From NCBI RefSeq assembly GCF_024347635.1, contig NZ_AP025510.1, positions 3,100,001 to 3,164,000 on the forward strand: a stretch of DNA of 64,000 nt, in the 5' to 3' direction. The stretch's first letter is position 1. Each line of letters begins with the position of its first letter. Positions 20,145 through 29,043 of this stretch are shown here, one piece after another. The notes under the pieces are model-generated. The model made no database searches, had not been told where the DNA came from, and saw only the letters and a list, made by a program, of their open reading frames with translations. The DNA comes from Vibrio tasmaniensis. Its GTDB lineage: Bacteria; Pseudomonadota; Gammaproteobacteria; Enterobacterales; Vibrionaceae. The translations under genes were made by a program, and so were the position numbers.

Positions 20145-22260
20145 TTTCAGTCTCCGAAAACACTAATGGGATTACATGTTCAATTGCTTCCACCACTGCA
20201 ATTGGAAGTAAACCCTTCCAATGTTCGATTCGATCCCTTTGTGTGTAACCATCACTTTCTAACTTTTGGTCCATCATTTCGAGCAACTGACCAAGGTGTT
20301 GTCCAGCTGCGGCTTTAGATGCTTTACCGCTAAGAACTAAACCAGCATGTTCGTTTTCAATATGCGTTGAAACGTTAACAGATGATAGAAAGAGTTCATA
20401 AACCTTACCTGCCAAGACTTCACTTTCACTGTATGTCCTGGTCAAGTACTCATAATAATCTTCGGCAACTGAAACTATTTGTTCATGTTGAGATGGGTCG
20501 TAGCGTGCAGATGGTTCAGCTTTGGCAAGGCAAGCTGCGGTCGTAACCTCCTTCCCTAAGCCATGAAATGCAAGTGAATACTCTAACGTCCAAGGACCAG
20601 AGTAAAACCCTTTAACAAAATCCCCTTGATAGTCCCTATTGGCATTGAGCATCTTGTTTGTGTCAAAGGGGTCTTGTTCGAAGAAAGAAATAACATTCTT
20701 AGGCAACAATGAATTAAGGCTTTCAAAATCAACAGGTTCCTCAGCCTCTGAAGAAAGTTTAGAGCTATCCCACAATGCAGAGAGATCAAGTTTTCCTTTT
20801 ACCGACTTCAGGTCAAGTTCCCGTGCTGCTGTATAAGGAATTAAATCTAAATCGTGTAAACACGCCACTTTAATTCCAGGGTTTGGATACTCGATCGTAC
20901 CCGAAAAAACATTAGCGTAGCGACTGAGGCCAGTGTGACCTACGTTCACTATTGATACACCGTTTTCTGTAAAGTCGAGGCCTAGTATTTTCGCAGCTGA
21001 AGGTAGTAACAGGTTTTCTGCATCTCCCTCTACAATCATCAGGCCCCTGCAGAAAAATAAATTCGACTTTGTCGCATCTATAAAGCGTTCAAGAAATGTA
21101 TAGTCACTGTCTGTACTACCAGCCATGCTAAGAGGTAACACCTTACCTTTATGTACCATTGTCATGCACTTTATAGGTAGTTTAGAAGCTAGAGTCGGAC
21201 TGTGGGTTGACAATAAAACTTGTAGATGAACCTCGTGATCTTGCTTATGCTTGTTCACTTTATCTTGTAGATATTGAATCAACTTCAATTGTCTTTGAGG
21301 GTGTAAATGCGCCTCCGGCTCTTCGATAATCAATAACGCAATTTCATCTTTAGAATCAGAAAGTAATAGCATTTCACATGCTATATATAATAAGTTATTC
21401 GAGCCAAGTCCACGCTTACCACCAACGTTATCTAAAGCTATGCCTATTTTCTCAAGCATCTGCTTCTTCATCATTTCATCATCAGCATTGGGACCAATAC
21501 CCAGATTTGCTTGAAGATTATCTCCCAGCATTTGAAGAGGTCTGAGAAAGTTAACGTTTAAATCATTTGTGGTCGAATTTACAGCGGGATGACCTTCTAG
21601 TAGCTGGTTGACTAATCGTGCAATGCCGACAACACCTAGCGTTTCTATTACTTCACCAAACTTATCTTCTGACACCGCTGAAAAGTCTAGTATCGACTTT
21701 CCTTCATCAATCGCCGCTTGCCTTCTTAATATCTTAGAAATTCGCGAACTCTTTCCCGCATCCATTTCTTTTTCTGCATCTCTCAATGGTCGAAGATAAG
21801 TTGAGCGCAGCTTATCCCTTGTATCTATATCAATTTCTTTAAGACCATTGGAGCTAGTCGGAAGGCCAGAGAATATAGTCGTACGAACTTTATCGTTTCG
21901 TAACACTGATTGTAAGGTAACCTTCAATACGACAGGGTGCTCTATGTCCTCAGGCTGATAAGTAAGGTATTCAGCAAAGCTAACCTGTTCAGAAAGTGTT
22001 AGACCTAAAAAAGTAACACTAATAGAGAGACTTTTAGCTTGCTCTTTTGACTCAGAGTAATGGAAGTCATCGATACTAGGCCTAAAACTTTCCTGATCCC
22101 TAGTACCTAAAAGCATACGAATGGCGTCAATAATTGCGGTTTTACCTGCATCATTTTCACCAACCAAAGTATTAAGCCCCAGCTGTAAAGGCATAACCAA
22201 CTTATCTTGCCCTTGCCCGAAACATCTAAAATTTTCTATACAAAGCTCACTAATAAACAT
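20137..22260 (-). CDS. OLD-family ATPase/TOPRIM nuclease, GajA-type
   Basis: 707 residues. The N-terminal ABC-type ATPase has Walker A GENDAGKT (34-41), Walker B LLIIEEPEAH (309-318) and the H-loop STHSP (351-355). A C-terminal TOPRIM domain follows, with IVEGDAENLLLP (E411, E415) and CLHDLDL (D470, D472) as metal ligands. All catalytic residues look intact. In Gabija, GajA nicks DNA and senses nucleotide depletion during phage infection. Prototype GajA is about 580 aa; this one carries extra sequence in the ATPase insert and the C-terminal tail. The stop overlaps the helicase start by 8 nt, so the two are translationally coupled. Confidence 0.85.
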   Translation of the reverse strand: MFISELCIENFRCFGQGQDKLVMPLQLGLNTLVGENDAGKTAIIDAIRMLLGTRDQESFRPSIDDFHYSESKEQAKSLSISVTFLGLTLSEQVSFAEYLTYQPEDIEHPVVLKVTLQSVLRNDKVRTTIFSGLPTSSNGLKEIDIDTRDKLRSTYLRPLRDAEKEMDAGKSSRISKILRRQAAIDEGKSILDFSAVSEDKFGEVIETLGVVGIARLVNQLLEGHPAVNSTTNDLNVNFLRPLQMLGDNLQANLGIGPNADDEMMKKQMLEKIGIALDNVGGKRGLGSNNLLYIACEMLLLSDSKDEIALLIIEEPEAHLHPQRQLKLIQYLQDKVNKHKQDHEVHLQVLLSTHSPTLASKLPIKCMTMVHKGKVLPLSMAGSTDSDYTFLERFIDATKSNLFFCRGLMIVEGDAENLLLPSAAKILGLDFTENGVSIVNVGHTGLSRYANVFSGTIEYPNPGIKVACLHDLDLIPYTAARELDLKSVKGKLDLSALWDSSKLSSEAEEPVDFESLNSLLPKNVISFFEQDPFDTNKMLNANRDYQGDFVKGFYSGPWTLEYSLAFHGLGKEVTTAACLAKAEPSARYDPSQHEQIVSVAEDYYEYLTRTYSESEVLAGKVYELFLSSVNVSTHIENEHAGLVLSGKASKAAAGQHLGQLLEMMDQKLESDGYTQRDRIEHWKGLLPIAVVEAIEHVIPLVFSETESE

Positions 22261-22498
22261 AGCACCGACTCACATTCGACAAATGAATGGATGGTATCAA
22301 ATATGCGTTAGATTACATTGCATTAAGTCACATGGATGATTTGAGAGTTAAAAGATTTCTTAGTTCAATTAAGAAGAGAAGTATTTAGCAATAATTCTTG
22401 GGGAAAGGTAACACTAGTGGGGCTTATCTCAGATAAGAGGAATGCCAAGTTACATCATTAAGTGATATACCATCAAATTATCTCTAGTCAGATGACCA

Positions 22499-22837
22499 TT
22501 AACTCTCATTCCAGTGATATTCAATATCGGCAGTCATTGCCACCCCCTCTTTCATTGCCCCCCACAAAACCGGAGCAAAGGTTTTAAGTGTAACTATATT
22601 AGAGCTCTGATAATTACTACTGTCTGGGTTTTGATCAAGCTCTAACCAGAACTCTATAGTGCATACATCTGCTCCTTGATAAAGCCATTCATCAACGTTC
22701 TCTCTGAGTGATTCTTCCGTGCCTGTTTTGATGAATACATGTCTGCCTTCACCCGATGCACAGTAGTCTATCACCATGACCTTAAAAGTTTCATTTGGCT
22801 CGAGCGATTTGCTTTCTGACAATTTATTTTTAGTCAT
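22499..22837 (-). CDS. Hypothetical 112-aa protein in the transposon
   Basis: I do not recognise it. It is a soluble protein with a predicted alpha/beta mix and no signal or membrane segment; aromatic and acidic residues cluster in the middle (EFWLELDQNPDSS). It lies between tnsD and the Gabija-like pair on the same strand, 91 bp after tnsD and 238 bp before the OLD gene. GAGAG precedes the ATG by about 7 nt. It could belong to the defence cassette or be independent cargo. Confidence 0.6.
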   Translation of the reverse strand: MTKNKLSESKSLEPNETFKVMVIDYCASGEGRHVFIKTGTEESLRENVDEWLYQGADVCTIEFWLELDQNPDSSNYQSSNIVTLKTFAPVLWGAMKEGVAMTADIEYHWNES

Positions 22838-22928
22838 GATCTAACTCTCATTCAGGCATGGTTCTCAATAATGTATAGCACAATACAATACTGACCTTCA
22901 TGCAAGACTTCCATTCAGAATCACCGAA

Positions 22929-24503
22929 CTACTTATTCAATGGAATTAAGCCTTCCTCTCGAAGGAAAGCACTAGTCTGAGGCAGCTTTGTAAGCTTGGA
23001 GGTCAACCAACCGTGCCCACCTAAGCATCTATCCAATTCGGTACGGGACAATTTAGAATTTGAAGAAATTATCAACTCGCGAACCTCTCCAACAAGTTCC
23101 TCATCTCGCAGATGCCAATCTACTCGGTCTACATGTTGAGTTTGAATAGCAGCAGGAAGTACACTTTCAAGCCAGTCGCGCTCATGGGTATACAACCAAT
23201 AAAATGCAGCTTCAAGAGCGCGTTTAACTTCTTGTCGGAAAGCATTCGGATTTGCAGCAATAAATCGCAATATTTGACAACGATATCTACGCCGTAAAGA
23301 TTCAGCCTTAAACCTTTTTCGACATTCAACTAGCCCTGCTGTCGTAGAGATAATCAGCTCTATACTACCTGTTGAAATACCATGACGTTTAGCCAATACA
23401 TCACGATGAAAACCTTTTTTAGCCAACTTAACTACAGCAGCTTTAAGGCTTGGGGTGATTATCTTAGGTTTCAAGTTAACCGGAATGTTGTTCTTCAAAG
23501 CGATGCTTTTCACATAACACCTACTTTTATTAATCTCTCGACTTACTGCTGCCATTGATAATCCAGACTTCAACAAATCACAACATTGTTCCTCTTTGTT
23601 TGTTTGAACTTCCTGAACGTTCAAGATACTAGCTTCAGATTCATCTTCGGACTGACAGCGAGATAAATAGAACTCGAACAATAGATGCTTAAATGGATGT
23701 TGAGGGTACTGCGCAGAAAGCAGAGATGAAACAAAACGATAGTCTTCTGAAAACTTGGGGGAGAGATCGAAATCAGTGGGGAACAACTCTTCTGATAATT
23801 CAAATAACTCTTTGGCTATCTTTTTCCTTTTGACTCGACCACTTTGTGTTAAACCACCATTGGTATGCAGCTGTCGAAGGTAAGTATCAGACCAAACCTC
23901 ACCGCTTCGTTTCTCACGCTGAATACTTTTTACTTTGTTGAATACAAACAGTGAGAACGCACTCGCTAGCTCATTACAACTAATAGGTTGTATTCCGGTA
24001 TCAGGAAGTAAATGACCATTAGCATGGCTACGATCTGAGAGCTCATTGTGAACTAACCAAGTGCCATGTTTTGGGCACGCCTCGACACCTGGAACCTGAT
24101 GAGTAAGGTGCCAATAAGCAACACCAAAATTGTATACATCATCTTTAGCGCATAAAGGGCAGTGCTTTACAGATAAACGTTCTTTATCACGAAATGTAGA
24201 GAGTTGGCTCGCTCTTATGATGTCATTTGAACCAGCAGTGACGTCCTCAATAACAGTACAATATTGTGGTAAATAATAAGCAAATAGAGGGCGGAGAGTT
24301 TGACGTGATAAAAGCACTTCTGGTGATTCTTCTGTGAACTGAGCAGTGGTTCGAATGTTTGATGTTAAGTAAGGATGAATGGAAGCTCTCCCATCACCTA
24401 CAAGTTGTTGCAGAGCTTGTTCAAGGGTACATTCACAAATAGCCAAATAACGGCATATACGGCTAAAGAGAGACTCATCAGGTAGTGCTTTAGGCAGCTG
24501 CAT
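22929..24503 (-). CDS. tnsD: TnsD/TniQ-family site-specific target selector
   Basis: 524 residues, the usual size of TnsD. The TniQ N-terminus (LPDESLFSRICRYL) leads to a zinc finger C115-P-L-C118 and C143-P-K-H146. A long C-terminal region (about residues 300-520) carries helix-turn-helix-like segments (SMAAVSREINKSRCYVKSIA; HRDVLAKRHGISTGSIELI), suited to reading a fixed DNA site. In Tn7, TnsD binds the 3' end of glmS and recruits TnsC; here the insertion point implies the 3' end of yhiN. The ATG at 24503 has AGGAGG 6 nt upstream. It is the fourth gene of tnsABCD, 32 bp after tnsC. Confidence 0.9.
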   Translation of the reverse strand: MQLPKALPDESLFSRICRYLAICECTLEQALQQLVGDGRASIHPYLTSNIRTTAQFTEESPEVLLSRQTLRPLFAYYLPQYCTVIEDVTAGSNDIIRASQLSTFRDKERLSVKHCPLCAKDDVYNFGVAYWHLTHQVPGVEACPKHGTWLVHNELSDRSHANGHLLPDTGIQPISCNELASAFSLFVFNKVKSIQREKRSGEVWSDTYLRQLHTNGGLTQSGRVKRKKIAKELFELSEELFPTDFDLSPKFSEDYRFVSSLLSAQYPQHPFKHLLFEFYLSRCQSEDESEASILNVQEVQTNKEEQCCDLLKSGLSMAAVSREINKSRCYVKSIALKNNIPVNLKPKIITPSLKAAVVKLAKKGFHRDVLAKRHGISTGSIELIISTTAGLVECRKRFKAESLRRRYRCQILRFIAANPNAFRQEVKRALEAAFYWLYTHERDWLESVLPAAIQTQHVDRVDWHLRDEELVGEVRELIISSNSKLSRTELDRCLGGHGWLTSKLTKLPQTSAFLREEGLIPLNK

Positions 24504-24535
24504 GATGAACCTCCTGTTTAGATAAGACCTATTAA

Positions 24536-25960
24536 TTAACTATAGGCGAGTTCTGAGAGTGGATCGTCAAGAACGATATTTCGAGATCTTAGGTAACGCA
24601 TAGGGTCCTCTAATCCTGCAGCTTGCTGGAACAGGTTAGGGTCATCAATTCGAGCTTTTAAATCAACAGCTTCAACTAATTCAATAAGCTTAGAAGTAAA
24701 CTCGGGGTGCTGTGGTTTGGTGATATCACCTGTTTTATCGACAGTTTTTACCACTGGGTTTTCTATACTCCGAGTACTACGTTTCCTACCCTTGGGTAGC
24801 GAAATGGCCACTTTGAGATTTTTCACTTCTTCAGTTTGTCTTGAAAGCCCGCATGCAACAGCATTACCTGATTCTAATGTTGCAGGCGTAATACGCTCAT
24901 CATCAGCTCCAATAACTAACCGTTGTGCTTCTCGGTAAGTACGGCTCGCCATATCTATATTGCCAACCGAAAGTGTATGAAGTGCATCATTAAGCTCTTC
25001 TGTAAGCTCTGTATAAACGTTGGTCCATTGGTATTGCCAGAGTTGGTCTATAAACGCGTTCCATGAAATGCTGTTTCTTGTCAAAACAGACATAGTATGG
25101 TGATAACCGCTTTCAGCGCGGCGAGCAGCTTTGAGCTCTTTAATTAGAGACTTGTCAAACGGGGGGTTTGCGACAAAGAAAAGTGGAACACCTAACTTGT
25201 TCATTAGTCGATGTAAGAATTTTAATAGATTGTTCTCTCCACCTGTTCTTTTAAACTTTAGATTTTGCATTTCATCAATCACGAGCATACCTAGAAAACT
25301 TGATTTGATTGACCGCTCTAGCTGCCTAATTAACTCTCCAATTGTCCCTGCTGGTTTTGTTCTTTCCCTATCTAGGGTTAAGTCGAGTGTAGAGAGTATC
25401 TCCTCACAGAGATCCCTAACACTGGAATTGCTAGGGCAGTCTACTTTTATCCAGACAACTTGTTTTCTTAGTTCGAGTGGATGGCCTTTATAAGACTCAT
25501 GCACAATTACTGTAGGAAAATATTCTAGGACTTGCTCCACCATTGAGGTTTTACCAACACCACTTTCGCCAATTAGAGTAAGTCCATCTCCTTTGGGTTT
25601 AAAGTACCCAGTTCTCGGCTTTATATTAGGTCGTTCATCAACCAAATAATGCAAGAATTGGGCAGTTGAAGGGCTCAATGGATTCTTGGCCGAGTAGCCC
25701 TTTTTTATAGCTCTTTCAACAGCACGGAAGCATTCTTCATAATCGGTCAGCGGCTGCCTGATTTCTTCAATACGATTTAGGTATTCATCGCGAACCAATG
25801 GATCTGGGTGTTCAGCAATTTCTTCTGAATAGTCAGGGTAATTGCTAAAGACCTCCATGACACTTTCCCAGGTTTCCTTAACTGGGAGAGCTTCTATAAG
25901 TGGATTGCCTCGATGCTCAGGAAGAATTGCATCTTTATATGAAGCAGGTTCAATTCTCAT
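24536..25960 (-). CDS. tnsC: TnsC AAA+ transposition regulator
   Basis: 474 residues. The AAA+ core has Walker A GESGVGKT (131-138) and Walker B LVIDEMQ (226-232). TnsC forms ATP-dependent filaments on target DNA and links the target selector (TnsD or TniQ) to the TnsAB transposase; it also takes part in target immunity. The start overlaps the tnsB stop by 4 nt (ATGA) and has AAAGGTGAG just upstream. The C-terminal extension (about residues 390-474) is where TnsA/TnsB contacts are made in Tn7. Confidence 0.93.
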   Translation of the reverse strand: MRIEPASYKDAILPEHRGNPLIEALPVKETWESVMEVFSNYPDYSEEIAEHPDPLVRDEYLNRIEEIRQPLTDYEECFRAVERAIKKGYSAKNPLSPSTAQFLHYLVDERPNIKPRTGYFKPKGDGLTLIGESGVGKTSMVEQVLEYFPTVIVHESYKGHPLELRKQVVWIKVDCPSNSSVRDLCEEILSTLDLTLDRERTKPAGTIGELIRQLERSIKSSFLGMLVIDEMQNLKFKRTGGENNLLKFLHRLMNKLGVPLFFVANPPFDKSLIKELKAARRAESGYHHTMSVLTRNSISWNAFIDQLWQYQWTNVYTELTEELNDALHTLSVGNIDMASRTYREAQRLVIGADDERITPATLESGNAVACGLSRQTEEVKNLKVAISLPKGRKRSTRSIENPVVKTVDKTGDITKPQHPEFTSKLIELVEAVDLKARIDDPNLFQQAAGLEDPMRYLRSRNIVLDDPLSELAYS

Positions 25961-28095
25961 GACTCACCTTTGCTTGTTCTTCTTTTTCTACCTTTTGGCA
26001 ACGGAATAACTTTGTTACCGGTAGATAAGGGAGCAGACACTTTATTCTTGGTTGAAGGTTCTGGTGTTGATGCAATCATATTTGTGGTTGCTTCTAGCTC
26101 TCCTTTTCGACGTTGACGAGTATTAACAGTTTTATCTCTAAAAGAGACTTTCTCTGCATCTTCGCTTCTGCGCTTTGCTTGTCGAGTAGCATCCTGACGG
26201 TGCTTGTGAGCATCAATTGAGGCTGTCGATATTGGCGTTACCTCTTTCTTAATATCGATCCAATCCTGAATAAAGTCTGATTCAAACATAGATTTATCAC
26301 TCAACATTCGACTCCGAGGTAACAACTTACATTTAACAAATTCTCTGTTTTTATCTAAGCGAACATAAATGTAATTAGTTGTGTTCTCGTCAATACGAGC
26401 TTCTAATTTCCAACGTCCAGATGACCTTGCAACGGATGCCAAATTAAGCTCTTCGACTTCTGAACATGAATAGTACATCCTATTGAAGCATATTCCATTT
26501 AGAGTCATGCTGACTTCTGCTGAAGGTAATAATCTAGCAATAACATCATCACTATTAGCTGATTGAAGTTCATGCCTATGTTTTGCGACATGTATTTTCC
26601 AGTAATTGAGCGGCGTTGGTGATAAGTCATTCTCGATAAGTAAAGGGCTAGAATAAGCCAAACCATCAAGAATCGAACGGTTATGTTCTAGTACAGCTTT
26701 TATTATTTCAACCGTAACTTCTTTGAGTGTATAAATCGCATCTTTTCTAGGGTCTCCACTACCTCTAACAACTTGACCACCTCTAGTTGTACCCAATAGC
26801 TCATGAAGAACTTCTTTATTGATAATATCAAATCGCTTCTCTACTACCCCTTTACAGTCAGGTCTATATGGTGGAGTAAATGATAATTGAGTCATTGGCG
26901 TCAGCGCTTTTTTGGGTTGTACCCCAATCATTTCGCCATTGTCACAAACCAGCTCTTTAGGGATATGCGCGCAAGGCCATTCTGAATCCTCTATATCTAT
27001 ACCAAAGCCCTTACAGTAATCAGATTTAGGTAAGAAACTATTTGTTAATGCCTGACGCGCCGCTCTCCATGAAGCATGATAGAGTGACACATGCATACCA
27101 ACTATCATCCGACTTGCTCTGTCTGCAACGATATATATCGTCGGGCGTCCTAAGACACTTTGAGATCTAAGTTCGGAGACAATATGTACATCAGCAACTG
27201 TTGCATCAATTTCAAAGTGAGCTCCAGGTAAATAACTTCGATCAATTATACTGCCTAGCACCCCTCTTTTATTTCTGAGGTAATCATTCTCTGAGGTTCG
27301 TAGTTTGATTATTTGTTCTTTACTAAATAGCTTTGTTCGCCAATAACTAAACTGCTTTTGGGTTGGGACTAAAGGAGGCTTACCACAAGCTACAGCTAAT
27401 TTTATCTCTTTTGAATAGCTATCCTTGAGCAAGTTGTCATAAGTTTTTGCCAGCGTCAGTCCTGATTCTTTGAGGTAATATTTCTTTAACGCCTTTTTGA
27501 ATTTTTTCTTGTCGCCATCACTGACAATAAACTTGTCTGCTCGATTAACAGCTATAGTTCTTGGTTGTTTTGGTGCTCCCAAGGGTTTAGTTGTTGGCTC
27601 TCTGTCTCGCCCAGAGCCACCACTTTTCGAAAAGGCAGGCAAGAGAGCCATTTTGTCCTGTCCATTTCGCCAATATAAGGTCAGTAATCTAGATAGAGAT
27701 TTACGGTCGACACCCACGTCTTTAGCATATTCAGCAAGCTGAGGTACGCGTTTCTTAGTCGCATAATCAAAAACAAAGGATCGATCGAATACAATACCTT
27801 TGATGTAACCATAATTTTTATCTCGGCGACCAATATGTGCATCTGAAATATTGCCTTCATCAACCAAAAGATACGTTGGCAACTCATAATGTGCTTTTTT
27901 GGCTTTACGGCTAGAAACGAGTTCAATAAAGCTTTCTAGTGAAACTGCTATAGGCCTTACCGTTGTTGAAGTATCAGTAAGCGAATATAAAATGACAGAC
28001 TCAACATCTTGCATGATATCCAGCAAACGATAGAGCCCATCTTCAAGCAGATCCGAATCATTCACACTCCAAACGCTATTTCTAGTAAGCTCCAT
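25957..28095 (-). CDS. tnsB: TnsB DDE transposase
   Basis: 712 residues, close to Tn7 TnsB (702). The retroviral-integrase-like core has the catalytic triad D297 (FEIDATV), D385 (VCDNGE) and E419 (VVEKRF). The spacing, 88 and 34, nearly equals the 88 and 35 of Tn7 TnsB. The N-terminal region (about residues 115-280) should hold the DNA-binding domains that read the end repeats. The C-terminus is basic and ends in PLPKGRKRR, a motif also found in tnsC (SLPKGRKRS). AAGGAGG lies 8 nt before the start, inside the tnsA 3' end. Confidence 0.96.
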   Translation of the reverse strand: MELTRNSVWSVNDSDLLEDGLYRLLDIMQDVESVILYSLTDTSTTVRPIAVSLESFIELVSSRKAKKAHYELPTYLLVDEGNISDAHIGRRDKNYGYIKGIVFDRSFVFDYATKKRVPQLAEYAKDVGVDRKSLSRLLTLYWRNGQDKMALLPAFSKSGGSGRDREPTTKPLGAPKQPRTIAVNRADKFIVSDGDKKKFKKALKKYYLKESGLTLAKTYDNLLKDSYSKEIKLAVACGKPPLVPTQKQFSYWRTKLFSKEQIIKLRTSENDYLRNKRGVLGSIIDRSYLPGAHFEIDATVADVHIVSELRSQSVLGRPTIYIVADRASRMIVGMHVSLYHASWRAARQALTNSFLPKSDYCKGFGIDIEDSEWPCAHIPKELVCDNGEMIGVQPKKALTPMTQLSFTPPYRPDCKGVVEKRFDIINKEVLHELLGTTRGGQVVRGSGDPRKDAIYTLKEVTVEIIKAVLEHNRSILDGLAYSSPLLIENDLSPTPLNYWKIHVAKHRHELQSANSDDVIARLLPSAEVSMTLNGICFNRMYYSCSEVEELNLASVARSSGRWKLEARIDENTTNYIYVRLDKNREFVKCKLLPRSRMLSDKSMFESDFIQDWIDIKKEVTPISTASIDAHKHRQDATRQAKRRSEDAEKVSFRDKTVNTRQRRKGELEATTNMIASTPEPSTKNKVSAPLSTGNKVIPLPKGRKRRTSKGES

Positions 28096-28909
28096 ATAGA
28101 ATGCCTCCTTGGTGTTCGGCTACATACTTCACATCAATAAGCCCAGATTCAGAGATGTTAGTCGATAGATCTACATCAATAAATTTATCAGCTATGAGGA
28201 AACGAATTAACAATAGAGCATCATCATCAGATGTAATATTCATTGATATTAGCTGATTACATAGATCCTCAATAAAGTGTTGCCCAATAGCCAGAACAGA
28301 GAGAGCACAATCAACCTGATCACTAGAAAAAACTTTCGGGTTCTCACGAAAAGGGGATGTTGCCCAATGAAGGTTACTACTTTGAACTCTCGTTAATTCA
28401 TTTCCCGTAAAGTAGCTAAACTTAACTCCAAGCAATTCCCAACAGACTCGCTCGATATCTATTTTTTCAAGTACGCGTAGATCACCCGAGTCATCTTCGG
28501 GTTTTACAGAAATTGCATGATATGTAGTGCCTTGAGGGGAGTCTATCGTGAGCAACTGATCCGTTGTCATGATAATAGGCTCTTTAGATTGAGGGTGTTT
28601 AGGGTGCTCTACACCAAGTGTTTTAGCTATTTTTTGCGTGTAATTTAAAGGAAGAAGTGGAAATTGCTCTCTAATATCAACCACACTATTTGAAAACTCA
28701 GCAAGGTAGAAATGCTCACTTTCAATTGAAGACATCATATGGTGATCTCGTTGAGACTTTCTACCATAGATCAGTGAACGTGTACCTTTGGATTTTACAT
28801 CCTGAATCCTAAGCCAAGGTTTGTAATTAAAGCCTTGCCCAATCCCGTATTTATTCTTTAATGCTCGTTCAAAATCTTTAAACGATTCTAGCTTTCGTCC
28901 ACGTCCCAT
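28082..28909 (-). CDS. tnsA: TnsA endonuclease
   Basis: 275 residues, near the 273 of Tn7 TnsA. It makes the 5' strand cuts that turn TnsB replicative chemistry into cut-and-paste. The restriction-endonuclease-like triad is visible: E81 (DIREQFPL), D117 (MTTDQLL) and K136 (AISVKPE). Its N-terminus contains SLIYGRKSQRDHHMMS, a conserved TnsA segment. It is the first gene inside the right end. The region upstream of the ATG overlaps an inverted TnsB-like site, which may allow TnsB to control the operon. Confidence 0.95.
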   Translation of the reverse strand: MGRGRKLESFKDFERALKNKYGIGQGFNYKPWLRIQDVKSKGTRSLIYGRKSQRDHHMMSSIESEHFYLAEFSNSVVDIREQFPLLPLNYTQKIAKTLGVEHPKHPQSKEPIIMTTDQLLTIDSPQGTTYHAISVKPEDDSGDLRVLEKIDIERVCWELLGVKFSYFTGNELTRVQSSNLHWATSPFRENPKVFSSDQVDCALSVLAIGQHFIEDLCNQLISMNITSDDDALLLIRFLIADKFIDVDLSTNISESGLIDVKYVAEHQGGILYGAY

Positions 28910-28914
28910 GCTAA

Positions 28915-28935
28915 ATCCAACAAAGTTTGCCTATA
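28915..28935 (-). promoter_or_regulatory. Inverted TnsB-like box over the tnsA start region
   Basis: On the minus strand this 21-mer contains TAGGCAAACTTTGTTG and matches the inner right-end site at about 16 of 21 positions, including ten in a row (GGCAAACTTT). It points opposite to the three right-end sites and ends 5 bp before the tnsA ATG. It may be an operator by which TnsB represses its own operon. Confidence 0.5.
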
Positions 28936-28958
28936 TGAATCATAGTAAGCAGGGCCAC

Positions 28959-29038
28959 TACGGGCAAACTTTATTGTCTAAAAATGTTCTTACGGGCGAG
29001 CTTTAGTGCTTACGGGCGAACTTTATTGTCTCTACACA
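28959..29038. repeat. Transposon right end: three TnsB-type sites and terminal CTACACA
   Basis: Three 21-bp direct sites occupy 28959-28979, 28991-29011 and 29011-29031; each begins TACGGGCRARCTTTA. The outer two are spaced 20 bp and share one base; the inner one is 32 bp further in. CTACACA (29032-29038) ends the element. The denser right end is as in Tn7. Confidence 0.92.
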
Positions 29039-29043
29039 CGCTT
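29039..29043. repeat. Right 5-bp target-site duplication (CGCTT)
   Basis: Identical to 14332-14336. The last two bases (TT) are part of the complement of the yhiN stop codon TAA at 29044-29042, so the insertion point overlaps the stop codon yet restores it. Confidence 0.93.

Larger units (their letters stand above)
14337..29038. mobile_element. Complete Tn7-like transposon in the yhiN stop codon (14,702 bp)
   Basis: The element is bounded by TGTGTAG...CTACACA inverted ends with a perfect 5-bp target duplication. The right end (yhiN side) has three direct TnsB-type repeats and the left end two, in inverted orientation. It encodes TnsA, TnsB, TnsC and TnsD beside the right end, as in Tn7, and cargo toward the left: a 112-aa unknown, a Gabija-type OLD nuclease/helicase pair, a 147-aa protein, a protein of up to 536 aa with a nuclease signature, and a second TniQ. 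No TnsE, cas genes or CRISPR repeats were seen. The insertion spans the last bases of yhiN and re-creates its TAA. I recall, but cannot check here, that yhiN has been reported as a locus used by some Tn7 relatives. Confidence 0.95.

Noticed and set aside
14413..22837. A TnsE-like gene
   Set aside because: None of the cargo proteins looks like TnsE; the nuclease-like protein of up to 536 aa has similar length but shows a PD-(D/E)XK pattern and a winged-helix-like start.
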